Assembly: GCA_019112875.1 (NCBI GenBank)
Contig: DXIO01000052.1
Location: forward strand, 1 to 57,237
Source of the DNA: Candidatus Aquabacterium excrementipullorum
GTDB lineage: Bacteria; Pseudomonadota; Gammaproteobacteria; Burkholderiales; Burkholderiaceae_C
Length of the DNA stretch: 57,237 nucleotides
Direction of reading: 5' to 3'
Below the pieces are notes generated by a model. The model did not search any database and had not been told where the DNA came from. It saw nothing but the letters and a program-made list of their open reading frames with translations. The position numbers and the translations under genes are program-made. Below, in pieces: positions 8,894 to 16,852 of this stretch; position 1 is the first letter of the stretch, and each line of letters opens with the position of its first letter.

Positions 8894-9000
8894 CTCGCCA
8901 GCCCCGTCTGTGTGGGGCTGCCATGTTTCAGTTTGTTGGCAGCACCCCCGATGTAAGGGGTGGTTGCTGCGCAGGATCCTGTGTTTTAGGCATTTTCCGC

Positions 9001-9063
9001 GGGCAAACCCCAGCAAATCACGTCAATTTGCACACTTTCCGTGAAACGCCCCTTGGTTTGCCC
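9001..9063. promoter_or_regulatory. Nested inverted repeats upstream of the WecG-type gene
   Basis: Within the gap between 8814 and 9129, GGGCAAACC (9001-9009) and GGTTTGCCC (9055-9063) form a perfect 9-bp inverted repeat 45 bp apart. Between them GCAAAT (9013-9018) and ATTTGC (9026-9031) form a second dyad with a 7-bp spacer. The region is AT-richer than its surroundings and probably holds the promoter and operator of the gene starting at 9130. The remainder of the gap (8894-9000) shows no recognisable element. Confidence 0.4.
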
Positions 9064-9129
9064 TGAGGGGCGAATCGGTCACCTACGGTAGAGTTGTGTC
9101 CAAAGGATGGTGAGAGCAAGACATACACC

Positions 9130-9930
9130 ATGAAGCCCTCCAATTACAGCATTTACCTGCAGACACTGAAACAGCGCACCCGGCGTTCCGGCGCCACCGT
9201 GCTGTCGACGTTCATCGATGCGATCGACTGGGATCAGGCGCTGGCGCGCCTGGCCACCTGGGCCCGCCAACGTGAATCTCGCTACGTCTGCCTGTGCAAC
9301 GTCCACTCCGTGGTCACCGCGGACAGCGACAGCAAATTCCACGATGTGCTGGCCGGTGCCGACATGGCGCTGCCCGACGGGGCGCCCGTGGCCTGGGTGC
9401 TGAGCAACTCCGGCTTCGAGGAGCAGCAGCGCATCAACGGCCCGGATCTGATGTGGCGCTACATGAAGGTTGCGGAAGAACTGGGCCAGTCCGTCTTCTT
9501 CTACGGCAGCACCCAGCACACGCTGGACAAGCTGGAGTCCGCCGTCCGCAAGAGCTTCCCCACGCTGCGCATCGCCGGCATGATCTCGCCGCCCTTCGGC
9601 GCCGCGATGGAGCAGCAGGATCAGGCCCATGTGGACGCGATCAACCGCTCGGGTGCCAATGTGGTGTTCGTCGGCCTGGGTTGCCCCAAGCAGGAAGCCT
9701 GGATGGCCGAGCACAAGGGCCGTGTCTCCGGCGTTATGATCGGTGTGGGCGCCGCGTTCGATTACCACGCCGGCACGCTGCGCCGCGCCCCCGTGTGGAT
9801 GCAGAACCATGGCCTGGAATGGCTGTACCGCCTGGCCTGCGAGCCGCGCCGCCTGTTCAAGCGCTACCTGCTCACGAACTCCGTGTTCGTCTACAAGCAG
9901 GCCATGAACTGGGTGGCAGGCGCCAAGTAA
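9130..9930 (+). CDS. WecG/TagA/CpsF-family glycosyltransferase
   Basis: 266 residues from the ATG at 9130; a TTG at 9094 in the same frame is less likely. Family hallmarks are the conserved N-terminal VCLCNVHSVVTA near residue 55, ALPDGAPVAW near 78, GPDLMWRY near 101, FFYGST near 117, VFVGLGCPKQEAWM near 180 and GVGAAFDYHAGTLRRAP near 208. Members are membrane-associated enzymes that transfer ManNAc, ManNAcA or glucuronate-type residues from UDP-sugars onto undecaprenyl-PP-linked intermediates in polysaccharide or teichoic-acid assembly. The UDP-glucose dehydrogenase further along makes a uronate donor plausible, but the sugar is not determined. It is monocistronic and ends at a strong terminator. 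Confidence 0.9.
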   Translation: MKPSNYSIYLQTLKQRTRRSGATVLSTFIDAIDWDQALARLATWARQRESRYVCLCNVHSVVTADSDSKFHDVLAGADMALPDGAPVAWVLSNSGFEEQQRINGPDLMWRYMKVAEELGQSVFFYGSTQHTLDKLESAVRKSFPTLRIAGMISPPFGAAMEQQDQAHVDAINRSGANVVFVGLGCPKQEAWMAEHKGRVSGVMIGVGAAFDYHAGTLRRAPVWMQNHGLEWLYRLACEPRRLFKRYLLTNSVFVYKQAMNWVAGAK

Positions 9931-9953
9931 GCCCCGGCGCCGTTCATCCCCCC

Positions 9954-9992
9954 AACGCCCTGGCCGCTTGCGGTGCAGGGCGTTGTGCTTTT
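9954..9992 (+). terminator. Rho-independent terminator between wecG-like gene and moeB
   Basis: AACGCCCTG (9954-9962) and CAGGGCGTT (9976-9984) form a perfect stem, followed by GTGCTTTT. It lies between two convergent genes and overlaps the first base of the moeB stop region. Confidence 0.75.
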
Positions 9993-10765
9993 CAGGGCCG
10001 TCCAGCGGCGGCGCACACGGGGCAGGCGGGATCGCGCCGCACGGCCAGGGCGGAGACCTGCCAACTGCGGCCATCGACCATCAACAGGCGTCCGCTCAAG
10101 GGCAACTGTCCCGCACCTTCGTCCAACCCGGCCAGCAGCTTGATGGCCTCGCCGGCCTGCACCACGCCCATCATGCCGACCAGGGGCGCGAACACACCCA
10201 GCAGGGCGCAACGCGCCTCCTCGGGCGGCGCATCCGGCGGAAACAGGCAGGCGTAGCAGGGCGATGCCGATCGGCGCGGATCGAAGACGCTGATCTGCCC
10301 GTCGAAGCGCACGGCGGCGGCAGACACCAGCGGCACGCCCGCCTGCCGGCAGACGCGGTTGATCAGGTGGCGGATGTCGAAACGATCGGTACAGTCCAGC
10401 ACCACGTCGGCCTTCGGTACCCAGGTGCTCAGCAAGGCCTCGTCCGCAGCCTGCGCGATGGCCTGCACCTGCACGCCGGGGTTCAGCTCGGCCAGGGTCT
10501 GGCGCGCGGAGTCGACCTTGGACTGGCCCACACGCGCGGTGGTGTGCGCGATCTGGCGCTGCAGGTTGGTCAGGTCGACCGTGTCGTGGTCGACCACCGT
10601 GATGCGCCCCACCCCGGCGCTGGCCAGGTACATCAGGGCCGGCGCGCCGAGCCCGCCTGCGCCGATGACGAGAGCGTGCGAGGCCAGCAGCCGCTCCTGC
10701 GCGTCTTCGGACCATTCGTCCAGCAACAGGTGGCGGCTGTAGCGCAGGCGCTGGGTGTCGTCCAC
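9992..10765 (-). CDS. moeB: MoeB/ThiF-family sulfur-carrier adenylyltransferase
   Basis: 257-residue E1-like enzyme that adenylates the C-terminal Gly-Gly of a small sulfur carrier (MoaD or ThiS) in molybdopterin or thiamine synthesis. Seen are RYSRHLLLDEW at the N terminus, the ATP-binding glycine loop IGAGGLGAPALMYLASAGVG near residue 35-54, DLTNLQRQ near 65, DCTDRFDIRHLIN near 125, and the structural zinc cysteines in CYACLF and CPVC near the C terminus. Family resemblance does not separate MoeB from ThiF fully. It lies 87 nt downstream of ctpA on the same strand, separated by a terminator. A molybdopterin enzyme is encoded elsewhere in the window. Confidence 0.85.
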   Translation of the reverse strand: MDDTQRLRYSRHLLLDEWSEDAQERLLASHALVIGAGGLGAPALMYLASAGVGRITVVDHDTVDLTNLQRQIAHTTARVGQSKVDSARQTLAELNPGVQVQAIAQAADEALLSTWVPKADVVLDCTDRFDIRHLINRVCRQAGVPLVSAAAVRFDGQISVFDPRRSASPCYACLFPPDAPPEEARCALLGVFAPLVGMMGVVQAGEAIKLLAGLDEGAGQLPLSGRLLMVDGRSWQVSALAVRRDPACPVCAAAGRP

Positions 10766-10803
10766 GATGTTCAGCCTGGGTGGGAGGTGGGGAGCCCGGG
10801 CGT

Positions 10804-10836
10804 GAAAACGGCCGGCGGTTGTGCACCACCGGCCGT
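10804..10836 (-). terminator. Terminator downstream of ctpA (minus strand)
   Basis: On the minus strand a 12-bp stem (arms 10825-10836 and 10808-10819, one G-U pair) with a 5-nt loop is followed by TTTTC. It lies just after the ctpA stop and before moeB, so moeB may be expressed by read-through. Confidence 0.6.
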
Positions 10837-10852
10837 CACGACGCCCTGAGGA

Positions 10853-12295
10853 TCACTCGGCGTTGGTGTCTTCGGCCTTGCGCTCGGTCATGGTCTTGGA
10901 GACCAGCACAGGCTTGCCCTTGAGGCGGTTGAGCGCCTGCTGCAGCTGGAAGTCTTCCTCGCTGCCGAACTCGGGCAGCGGCTTGGGCTTCTCGTCCTTC
11001 TTGGCAGAGGCCTCTTCCAGCTTCTTGATGGCGTCTTCGCGGGCCTTCTCGCGGGCGGCGTCCTTCACCTCGGCGCCCTGGCCGCTGGCGATGTGCTTCT
11101 CGAGGTCGGCCTCGCGCACGCGCAGCGCGCCGAACAGGTTGCCGTCGGCGGTCTCGTCCACCATCACATCGGGCACGATGCCCTTGGCCTGGATAGAGCG
11201 GCCACTGGGGGTGTAGTAGCGGGCGGTGGTGATCTTGAGCGCCGTGTCGGCCGTCAGCTGGCGCACGGTCTGCACCGAGCCCTTGCCGAAGGTCTGGGCG
11301 CCCATCACGGTGGCACGCTTGTGGTCCTGCAGGGCGCCTGAGACGATTTCAGAGGCGGAAGCCGAGCCTTCGTTGACCAGCACGACCAGCGGGACGGTCT
11401 TGAGGCCGGCGGGCAGGCGCGACAGCGGGTCGCTGCTCAGGCGGCGGGAATAGTCTTCTGGACGGGCCAGGAACTTTTGCTTGGATTCGGGCAGCTGGCC
11501 GTTGGTGGTCACGACCACCACGTCCTTGGGCAGGAAGGCCGACGAGATGGCCACGGCGCCTTCGAGCAGTCCGCCCGGGTCGTTGCGCAGGTCGAGCACC
11601 AGGCCCTTGATCTTCGGGTCTTCGGCGTAGAGCTTGGTTACCTTGGCGACGAAGTCCTCGACGGTGCGGTCCTGGAACTGGCTGACGCGCACCCAGGCGT
11701 AACCCGGCTCGACCAGCTTGGTGCGCACGCTCTGCACGCGGATCTCTTCACGCGTGATGGTGACTGGGAAGCTGCGGTTCTCGCTCTTGCGGAAGATGGT
11801 GAGCAGGACCTTGGTGCTGGGCTCGCCGCGCATGCGCTTGACGGCCTGGTCCATGGTCAGGCCCTTGACGAAGGTCTCGTCGATCTTGGTGATCAGGTCG
11901 CCGCTCTTGAGGCCGGCGCGGAAGGCGGGCGAGCCTTCGATCGGCGAGACGATCTTGACCAGACCATCTTCCATGCCGATCTCGATGCCGACGCCGACGA
12001 ACTTGCCGGTGGTGCCTTCGCGGAATTCCTTGAAGGTGGTCTTGTCGAAGTACTGCGAGTGCGGGTCGAGCCCGGCGACCATGCCGCCGATGGCGTCGCT
12101 GATCAGCTTCTTCTCGTCGACGGGTTCGACGTAGTCGGTCTTGACCATGCCGAAGACGGCGGCCAACTGCTGCAGCTCTTCAAGAGGCAATTGGGGCGCG
12201 GCGTTGCGCGCGGTGGCCTGGAACTGAAGGGTGGTCAGGCCGCCAGCCAGGGCGCCTACAGCCACCCAGCCGGCGACTTTGAATTTGGAGGTCAT
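10853..12295 (-). CDS. ctpA: C-terminal processing protease CtpA (S41 family)
   Basis: 480 residues from the ATG at 12295 (the frame extends upstream but the N terminus MTSKFKVAGWVAVGALAGG is a natural signal/anchor). S41 serine protease acting in the periplasm on envelope and peptidoglycan-hydrolase substrates. After the anchor comes an N-terminal helical region (DPHSQYFDKTTFKEF), a PDZ domain near residues 100-185 (GVGIEIGMEDG, GSPAFRAGLKSGDLI) and the catalytic core with LVNEGSASASEIVSGAL, which carries the nucleophilic Ser, and FGKGSVQT with the Lys. The C-terminal tail is charged. Upstream lie a good -10 hexamer and TTTAC-type repeats resembling those at the Spy-like gene. Confidence 0.93.
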   Translation of the reverse strand: MTSKFKVAGWVAVGALAGGLTTLQFQATARNAAPQLPLEELQQLAAVFGMVKTDYVEPVDEKKLISDAIGGMVAGLDPHSQYFDKTTFKEFREGTTGKFVGVGIEIGMEDGLVKIVSPIEGSPAFRAGLKSGDLITKIDETFVKGLTMDQAVKRMRGEPSTKVLLTIFRKSENRSFPVTITREEIRVQSVRTKLVEPGYAWVRVSQFQDRTVEDFVAKVTKLYAEDPKIKGLVLDLRNDPGGLLEGAVAISSAFLPKDVVVVTTNGQLPESKQKFLARPEDYSRRLSSDPLSRLPAGLKTVPLVVLVNEGSASASEIVSGALQDHKRATVMGAQTFGKGSVQTVRQLTADTALKITTARYYTPSGRSIQAKGIVPDVMVDETADGNLFGALRVREADLEKHIASGQGAEVKDAAREKAREDAIKKLEEASAKKDEKPKPLPEFGSEEDFQLQQALNRLKGKPVLVSKTMTERKAEDTNAE

Positions 12296-12353
12296 CGTGT
12301 CTTGCCTCTGCTGCACAAGGGTGTCCGTGAAGAACAAACGCCCACAGATCTCC

Positions 12354-12381
12354 AGTATAGGAGAGCGGTGGGCGCTGCAAA
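12354..12381 (-). promoter_or_regulatory. Predicted ctpA promoter
   Basis: Reading the minus strand, TTTGCA (12381-12376) and TATACT (12359-12354) are separated by 16 bp. The -10 is one mismatch from consensus. The ctpA ATG is at 12295, giving a leader of roughly 50 nt. Confidence 0.45.
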
Positions 12382-12390
12382 GTTCAATCA

Positions 12391-12410
12391 CGGGGTAAAG
12401 CGGGGTCAAA
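12391..12410. promoter_or_regulatory. Direct repeat resembling a CpxR-type site upstream of ctpA
   Basis: Two tandem decamers, CGGGGTAAAG (12391-12400) and CGGGGTCAAA (12401-12410), place GTAAA and GTCAA 10 bp apart, just upstream of the ctpA -35. The enterobacterial CpxR site is GTAAA-N5-GTAAA. A Spy/CpxP-like gene with its own CpxR-like regulator in this window has similar half-sites. A perfect 7-bp hairpin (12413-12430) lies directly beyond. Confidence 0.4.
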
Positions 12411-12565
12411 TCGTGCGACGAAGGTCGCACAGGCCCCGTGCGCATCGGCCTTGTCGTGCAAAGCTGACGGACGCGGCGCCATGGCGGAGGATTCTCGCTG
12501 GTCCACCGGAACACCGCGCTCAGGCGGCGTTCAGCGTCGCGGCCCGTCAGCCGCTTGCGACGTGT

Positions 12566-13561
12566 TCAAGGGGCATCGGGCCAGGGGGCGAAATCGATCG
12601 GCACCCAGCTGTAACGGCCGCGGCCTTCTTCACGCACATGGCCCAGGCCCGGGAAAGGCAGGTGCATCCCGCCGACCAGCAGGCCGGCGTCCTTGGCCGT
12701 CCAGCTCAGCAGGGCTTTGCGCGTGCGTGCAGCGACGGCGGCATCGGTGTCGAACTCGATGGTGACATCAGGGTGGGGCAGCTGGATCGCGACGTTGTGG
12801 ACCAGGTCGCCCCAGACCAGCAGGCGATGGCCCTTCGATTCGATCAGATAGCCGGTGTGGCCGGGGGTGTGGCCCGGGGCCGGCAGGGCCTTGAAGCCGG
12901 GCAGGACCTCGGTGGTGCCGGTGAAGGTCTTGAGCGCGCCGGCCTGGGCGTAGGGCGCGGTGGCGTCCTGGGCGATCTTGAAGAAGCCCTTCATGGCCTC
13001 GGGCGCCTTGGCGATGGCGTCGGCCGCCAGCCAGTAATTTGCTTCGGCCTGGGCCACGTAGACCGTGGCCTTGGGGAAGACGCGCTGGCCGTCGGCACCA
13101 AGCAGGCCACCGGCATGGTCGCCATGCAGGTGGGTCAGCAGCACGGCATCGACCTGGGCCGGGTCGTAGCCTGCCGCCTTGAGGTTGGCCACCACCTGGC
13201 CCAACGTGGGGCCGAAGACCTTGGCCGCGCCGGTGTCCACCAGCACGAGCTGCTTGCCCGTGTTCACCAGGAAGGCGTTGACGGCCGTGGGCGTGGGGTT
13301 GTCGCGGAACTGCAGGGCCAGGAGCTTCTGCATCTCGCCGGCACGCAGGTTCTTGAGGATCTTCGTATCCAGCTTGATCTGGCCATCGTGCAGCACGGTG
13401 ACCTCGAAATCGCCCAGCGCGTGGCGGTAGTAGCCAGGGACCTGGGTCTTGAGCTGGGGCGCCTCGGCCTGCACAGGCATCGAGGCAAAGGGCAGCAGCG
13501 CGGCCATGGCCAGCAGGGCCGAGCCCGCGCGCAGGGCAACACGCCGGGTCATTGCAGGCAT
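12566..13561 (-). CDS. Secreted MBL-fold metallo-hydrolase
   Basis: 331 residues from the ATG at 13561, chosen because AAGGAGA lies at the correct distance upstream on the minus strand. A signal peptide (RRVALRAGSALLAMAALL, cleavage probably after VQAEA near residue 34) directs export. The metallo-beta-lactamase fold shows the zinc motif HLHGDH at residues 144-149 (His144, His146, Asp148, His149), a further PGHTPGH near 218-224 and GDLVHN. Such periplasmic hydrolases include lactonase-like and alkylsulfatase-like enzymes, and the substrate cannot be read from the sequence. It is divergent from the hybrid kinase gene, with a 179-nt shared upstream region. Confidence 0.85.
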   Translation of the reverse strand: MPAMTRRVALRAGSALLAMAALLPFASMPVQAEAPQLKTQVPGYYRHALGDFEVTVLHDGQIKLDTKILKNLRAGEMQKLLALQFRDNPTPTAVNAFLVNTGKQLVLVDTGAAKVFGPTLGQVVANLKAAGYDPAQVDAVLLTHLHGDHAGGLLGADGQRVFPKATVYVAQAEANYWLAADAIAKAPEAMKGFFKIAQDATAPYAQAGALKTFTGTTEVLPGFKALPAPGHTPGHTGYLIESKGHRLLVWGDLVHNVAIQLPHPDVTIEFDTDAAVAARTRKALLSWTAKDAGLLVGGMHLPFPGLGHVREEGRGRYSWVPIDFAPWPDAP

Positions 13562-13606
13562 ACGGGTCTCCTTGATTGGTGGGATGTTGAATGAGTTGGG
13601 CAATGG

Positions 13607-13634
13607 TGCAAGCCCCAAAGTCTAGGGGCTCGCA
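13607..13634. promoter_or_regulatory. Dyad between divergent hydrolase and hybrid kinase genes
   Basis: AGCCCC (13611-13616) and GGGGCT (13625-13630) pair, and flanking TGC/GCA extend the dyad with one mismatch. Its position between divergent starts (13561 and 13741) suits an operator, but no regulator can be named. Confidence 0.25.
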
Positions 13635-13740
13635 CAACAATCCTGCCACTGCCACACAAAAGCCCTATGTCAGGGACGAGCTCTGGCGGATACTCTGGCC
13701 TCTAGTGCTCCGGATTCCAACATTGGCGAGACAACACCCC

Positions 13741-16566
13741 ATGCTCGAGGCATTTGCCCCCCAGGGACGATGGTCCCGAGGGATCGCGACCTACCTCATC
13801 TACGTGGCCGCGGGCGCCGTGTCGCTGGGGCTGTCCACGCCCAGCGACACCATTTCGCTGCTCTACATGGCCGCCGGCTTCGGCCTGGCATGCGTGCTGT
13901 GCTGGGGGAGAGTGAACGCGGTGGCCGTGGGGCTGGGCTCGCTCACCGTCGGTGTCTTCGGGGTGCTGGCAGGCGCGGGCCTGCCGCAGCACTGGGGTGG
14001 CTGGCTGGGCCTGGTCGCCAGCGGCGTGGGGGGCGGCCTGCAGGTGTGGGCCGCGGCGCGCTGGGTGCAGGGCCCGGACGAGAACGCCCCCCTGCCGCTG
14101 GACAACCTGCGCGACATCACCCGCTTCATGCTGCTGGCCGGGCCGCTGGCCTGCGTGATCAACCCGGTGCTCACGTCCACCGCGCTGGTGCTGTCGGGTG
14201 CGACACCCTATACCGAGTGGTTGCCGTTGATGGCCAGTTGGTGGGCCGGCGATACCCTGGGCGTGCTGATGGGCACGCCGCTGCTGCTGACCTTGCTGGG
14301 CCGCCCCGCGCGGCTGTGGCACCAGCGGCGCTACGTGGTCGGCCTGCCGCTGCTGGCCTCGGCCATCCTGCTGGGCCTGGGCATTCGCCAGATCCAGGAT
14401 TGGGACCAGGAGCGCGAGGACTCCGCCTTCCGCCTGCACGCCGAGGCCACGACCAATGCCATGCGGCTGCGCCTGAACGCCTACCTGGCGGCGCTGGAGT
14501 CCATGCGCGCCATCTACGATGCCTCCGACAGCGTCGAGCGTGACGAGTTCAGGCGCGCCAGCACCAGTTGGCTCAAGCAGTTGCCCGGCACCCAGGCCCT
14601 GGGCTGGACGGAGCGGCTGGACATCGGCCGCCTCGACGTCTTCCAGACGGTGCAGCGCTCCGAAGGCGCCGCGGATTACCACGTCTTCGACCAGCCTGGC
14701 CGCACCGCGCCCAAGGGGCCGGACCTGGCCGCGATCCGCTTCATCGAACCTCTGGAGGGCAATGAGACGGCGATGGGCTTGAATGTGTTGTCGGTGCCCC
14801 TGGCACGCCAGACCTTCCAGCAGGCCGTGCTGAGCAACCAGCCCGCCGCGTCGCCCGGTCTGCGCCTGACGCAGGAAAAGGGTAGCCAGCTGGGCGTGGT
14901 CATCTACCGCGCGGTGTACCGCAGTCCCAATGTGCTGGCGTCCGACCGGTCCACCACGGCGATGGGCGTGGTCTTCCTGGCGCTGCGTGTGGACGATGCG
15001 CTGGTGGCCGTGCTCAAGGACATGCCGCCCTTCATGCAGGCCTGCCTGCTCGACCGCAGCGAGCCGGGTGGCGAGCCCCACTTCCTGGGCGGCACCCCGG
15101 GCTGCGGCCAGGATGCCAAGGCCGCGCCCGCCCATGCCGTGACAGTGCCGCTGTCGTTCGCGCAGCGCGAATGGTCGCTGCGACTGTGGTCCGTAGGGCC
15201 GGTGCCGTCGGTGGGCGGCCGGGCCACGGCCTGGCTGTTCGCGATCGGCGGCGTGGGCTTCGCGGCGGCACTGGGCACTTTGCTGCTGATGGTCACGGGC
15301 CACGCCGAGCGCATGACGGCCGCCATCGACGATGCCAGGCTGCAGCGCGCGGCGGCCGAATCGGCCAACCAGGCCAAGAGCGACTTCCTCTCTCGCATGA
15401 GCCATGAGCTGCGCACACCGCTCAATGCCATCCTCGGCTTCGCGCAGGTGATGGGTCTGGACCGCAATCCGCCCCTGGGCGATGCGCAGCGCCACCGGCT
15501 GGAGCAGATCCAGCAGGCCGGCTGGCACCTGCTGGACATGATCGACGACGTGCTGGACCTGTCGCGCATCGACACGGGCACGCTCAAGCTGCTGTCCGAG
15601 CGCCTGCCGCTGCCGCCGCTGCTGGAAGCCACGCGCCAGCTGGTGGCCGACCTGGCCCGGCGCAACGAGGTCACGCTCACGATCGACGGCACCTTGCCGG
15701 CTGGCTGGGGCGTGCAGGCCGATGAGACCCGCCTCAAGCAAATCCTGACCAACCTGCTGAGCAATGCCGTCAAGTACAACCAGGCAGGTGGCAGCGTGCA
15801 CGTGCAGGCCGCGCTGCTGCGAGGCCGGGGCAACGAGCCGTCCATGGTGAACATCGTGGTCACGGACACCGGCCTGGGCATGAGCGAGCAGCAGCTGGCG
15901 CAACTGTTCCAGCCCTTCAACCGCCTGGGCCGCGAGAAGAACACGCCCGATGGCACCGGCATCGGCCTGGTGATCAGCCGCCACCTGGCCCAGCTGATGG
16001 GTGGCCAGCTGGAGGCCACCAGCCGCGAAGGCGCCGGCTCGACCTTCACGCTCACGCTGCCGGCCGCGACCCTGGCCTCGGAACCACCGGCACCACCGCC
16101 CCGCCCCGAGCCGGCGCTGGCCACGCCGCCGGGCACCGCCCAGGACATGCGCCACGTGCTCTATGTGGAGGACAACGACGCCAACACCGCCGTGGTGCAG
16201 GCCGCGCTGTCCAGCCGGCCGTGGATCAAGCTGACGGTGGCGGCCACGATCGAGGCCGGGCTGGCCGCGCTGCACGACCGCCTGCGTGGACCGCTGCCCC
16301 AGTTGATCCTGCTGGACGTGCACCTGCCGGACGCCTCGGGCCTGGATTTCCTGAAGCTGGCCAAAGCCAACCCGGAAACCCAGCACATCCCCGTCGTGAT
16401 GATCTCGGCCGATGCCTTGCCCGAGCAGATCGACAACGCCCTGAAGGCGGGGGCGGCGGCCTACCTGACCAAACCGCTGCAGATCGCGGCCTTGCTGGAC
16501 ATGGTGGATGACATGCTGGCCTCGGCCGCGTCGTCGGCCAGCGCAAGGGCCATCGGCCCGGGCTGA
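13741..16566 (+). CDS. Hybrid sensor histidine kinase (MASE1-like, CHASE, HisKA, HATPase, receiver)
   Basis: 941 residues from the ATG at 13741; the frame opens 150 nt earlier but that would run into the promoter of the divergent gene. The N-terminal ~230 residues hold about seven hydrophobic helices of MASE1 type. A CHASE-like extracytoplasmic domain (~240-500; YHVFDQPG, FIEPLEGNETAMGLNV) follows, then a membrane helix near 505-525. Next come the HisKA with His555 in SHELRTPLNA, the HATPase (DGTGIGL) and a C-terminal receiver with Asp859 in LLDVHLPD and Lys in TKPLQ. CHASE domains bind small extracellular ligands. The phosphorelay target is not encoded next to it, so this is an orphan hybrid kinase. 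Confidence 0.9.
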   Translation: MLEAFAPQGRWSRGIATYLIYVAAGAVSLGLSTPSDTISLLYMAAGFGLACVLCWGRVNAVAVGLGSLTVGVFGVLAGAGLPQHWGGWLGLVASGVGGGLQVWAAARWVQGPDENAPLPLDNLRDITRFMLLAGPLACVINPVLTSTALVLSGATPYTEWLPLMASWWAGDTLGVLMGTPLLLTLLGRPARLWHQRRYVVGLPLLASAILLGLGIRQIQDWDQEREDSAFRLHAEATTNAMRLRLNAYLAALESMRAIYDASDSVERDEFRRASTSWLKQLPGTQALGWTERLDIGRLDVFQTVQRSEGAADYHVFDQPGRTAPKGPDLAAIRFIEPLEGNETAMGLNVLSVPLARQTFQQAVLSNQPAASPGLRLTQEKGSQLGVVIYRAVYRSPNVLASDRSTTAMGVVFLALRVDDALVAVLKDMPPFMQACLLDRSEPGGEPHFLGGTPGCGQDAKAAPAHAVTVPLSFAQREWSLRLWSVGPVPSVGGRATAWLFAIGGVGFAAALGTLLLMVTGHAERMTAAIDDARLQRAAAESANQAKSDFLSRMSHELRTPLNAILGFAQVMGLDRNPPLGDAQRHRLEQIQQAGWHLLDMIDDVLDLSRIDTGTLKLLSERLPLPPLLEATRQLVADLARRNEVTLTIDGTLPAGWGVQADETRLKQILTNLLSNAVKYNQAGGSVHVQAALLRGRGNEPSMVNIVVTDTGLGMSEQQLAQLFQPFNRLGREKNTPDGTGIGLVISRHLAQLMGGQLEATSREGAGSTFTLTLPAATLASEPPAPPPRPEPALATPPGTAQDMRHVLYVEDNDANTAVVQAALSSRPWIKLTVAATIEAGLAALHDRLRGPLPQLILLDVHLPDASGLDFLKLAKANPETQHIPVVMISADALPEQIDNALKAGAAAYLTKPLQIAALLDMVDDMLASAASSASARAIGPG

Positions 16567-16635
16567 TCCCTTCCAGCCTCAGCGTGTGGCGTGTGTGTGG
16601 CGTGGGGCCAGGCCCGCGCAGGTTCGCGCGGGAGC

Positions 16636-16665
16636 AGCACATCGCAGCACATCGCAGCACATCGC
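16636..16665. repeat. Three tandem copies of a 10-bp unit
   Basis: The decamer AGCACATCGC is repeated three times without change at 16636-16665, in the 286-nt gap between the convergent kinase and dehydratase genes. A partial fourth unit (AGC) follows. The rest of the gap contains no intact gene. Confidence 0.85.
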
Positions 16666-16727
16666 AGCGCAGCCAGTCAGCAAGGTGGCGGCGGTGGTGC
16701 TGCCCAGCAAGGCCTCCACGAACTTCG

Positions 16728-16841
16728 GAGATCGACCAGCGCCGGGCCGTGACCCATGGCGAGGCCCTGCGCCGCCTGCAGGAACTGGCCAGCTCGGTCG
16801 ATCCGCTGCTGGAGCGACTCTGCCTGGGCAGCGTGGCGCGG
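16728..16841 (+). pseudogene. Possible gene remnant
   Basis: A short stretch translates to a soluble, amphipathic-looking peptide (EIDQRRAVTHGEALRRLQEL and on to SVDPLLERL) with codon use like genuine genes here, but has no start or proper ends. It directly follows the decamer repeat. It could be a remnant of a lost gene or chance coding bias; no family is recognised. Confidence 0.15.
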
Positions 16842-16852
16842 TGCCGCGCCGC

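Noticed and set aside
8936..8957. TTGGCA followed by CCCGA upstream of the WecG-type gene as a sigma-54 promoter
   Set aside because: The -12 position reads GA instead of GC, so the essential element is missing.
6168..9130. tRNA-Phe as the edge of an integrative element
   Set aside because: No integrase gene and no repeat of the tRNA 3' end was found downstream in the region read.
11477..13594. Long plus-strand frame opposite ctpA and the metallo-hydrolase gene
   Set aside because: Crosses the gap between two well-supported minus-strand genes and has no recognisable motif.
13702..16386. Long antisense open frame opposite the hybrid kinase
   Set aside because: No domain visible, Arg/Gln/His-rich shadow translation; the sense frame has a full kinase and receiver.
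16636..16665. Decamer repeat as a CRISPR array
   Set aside because: Units are directly adjacent with no spacers and no cas genes are nearby.
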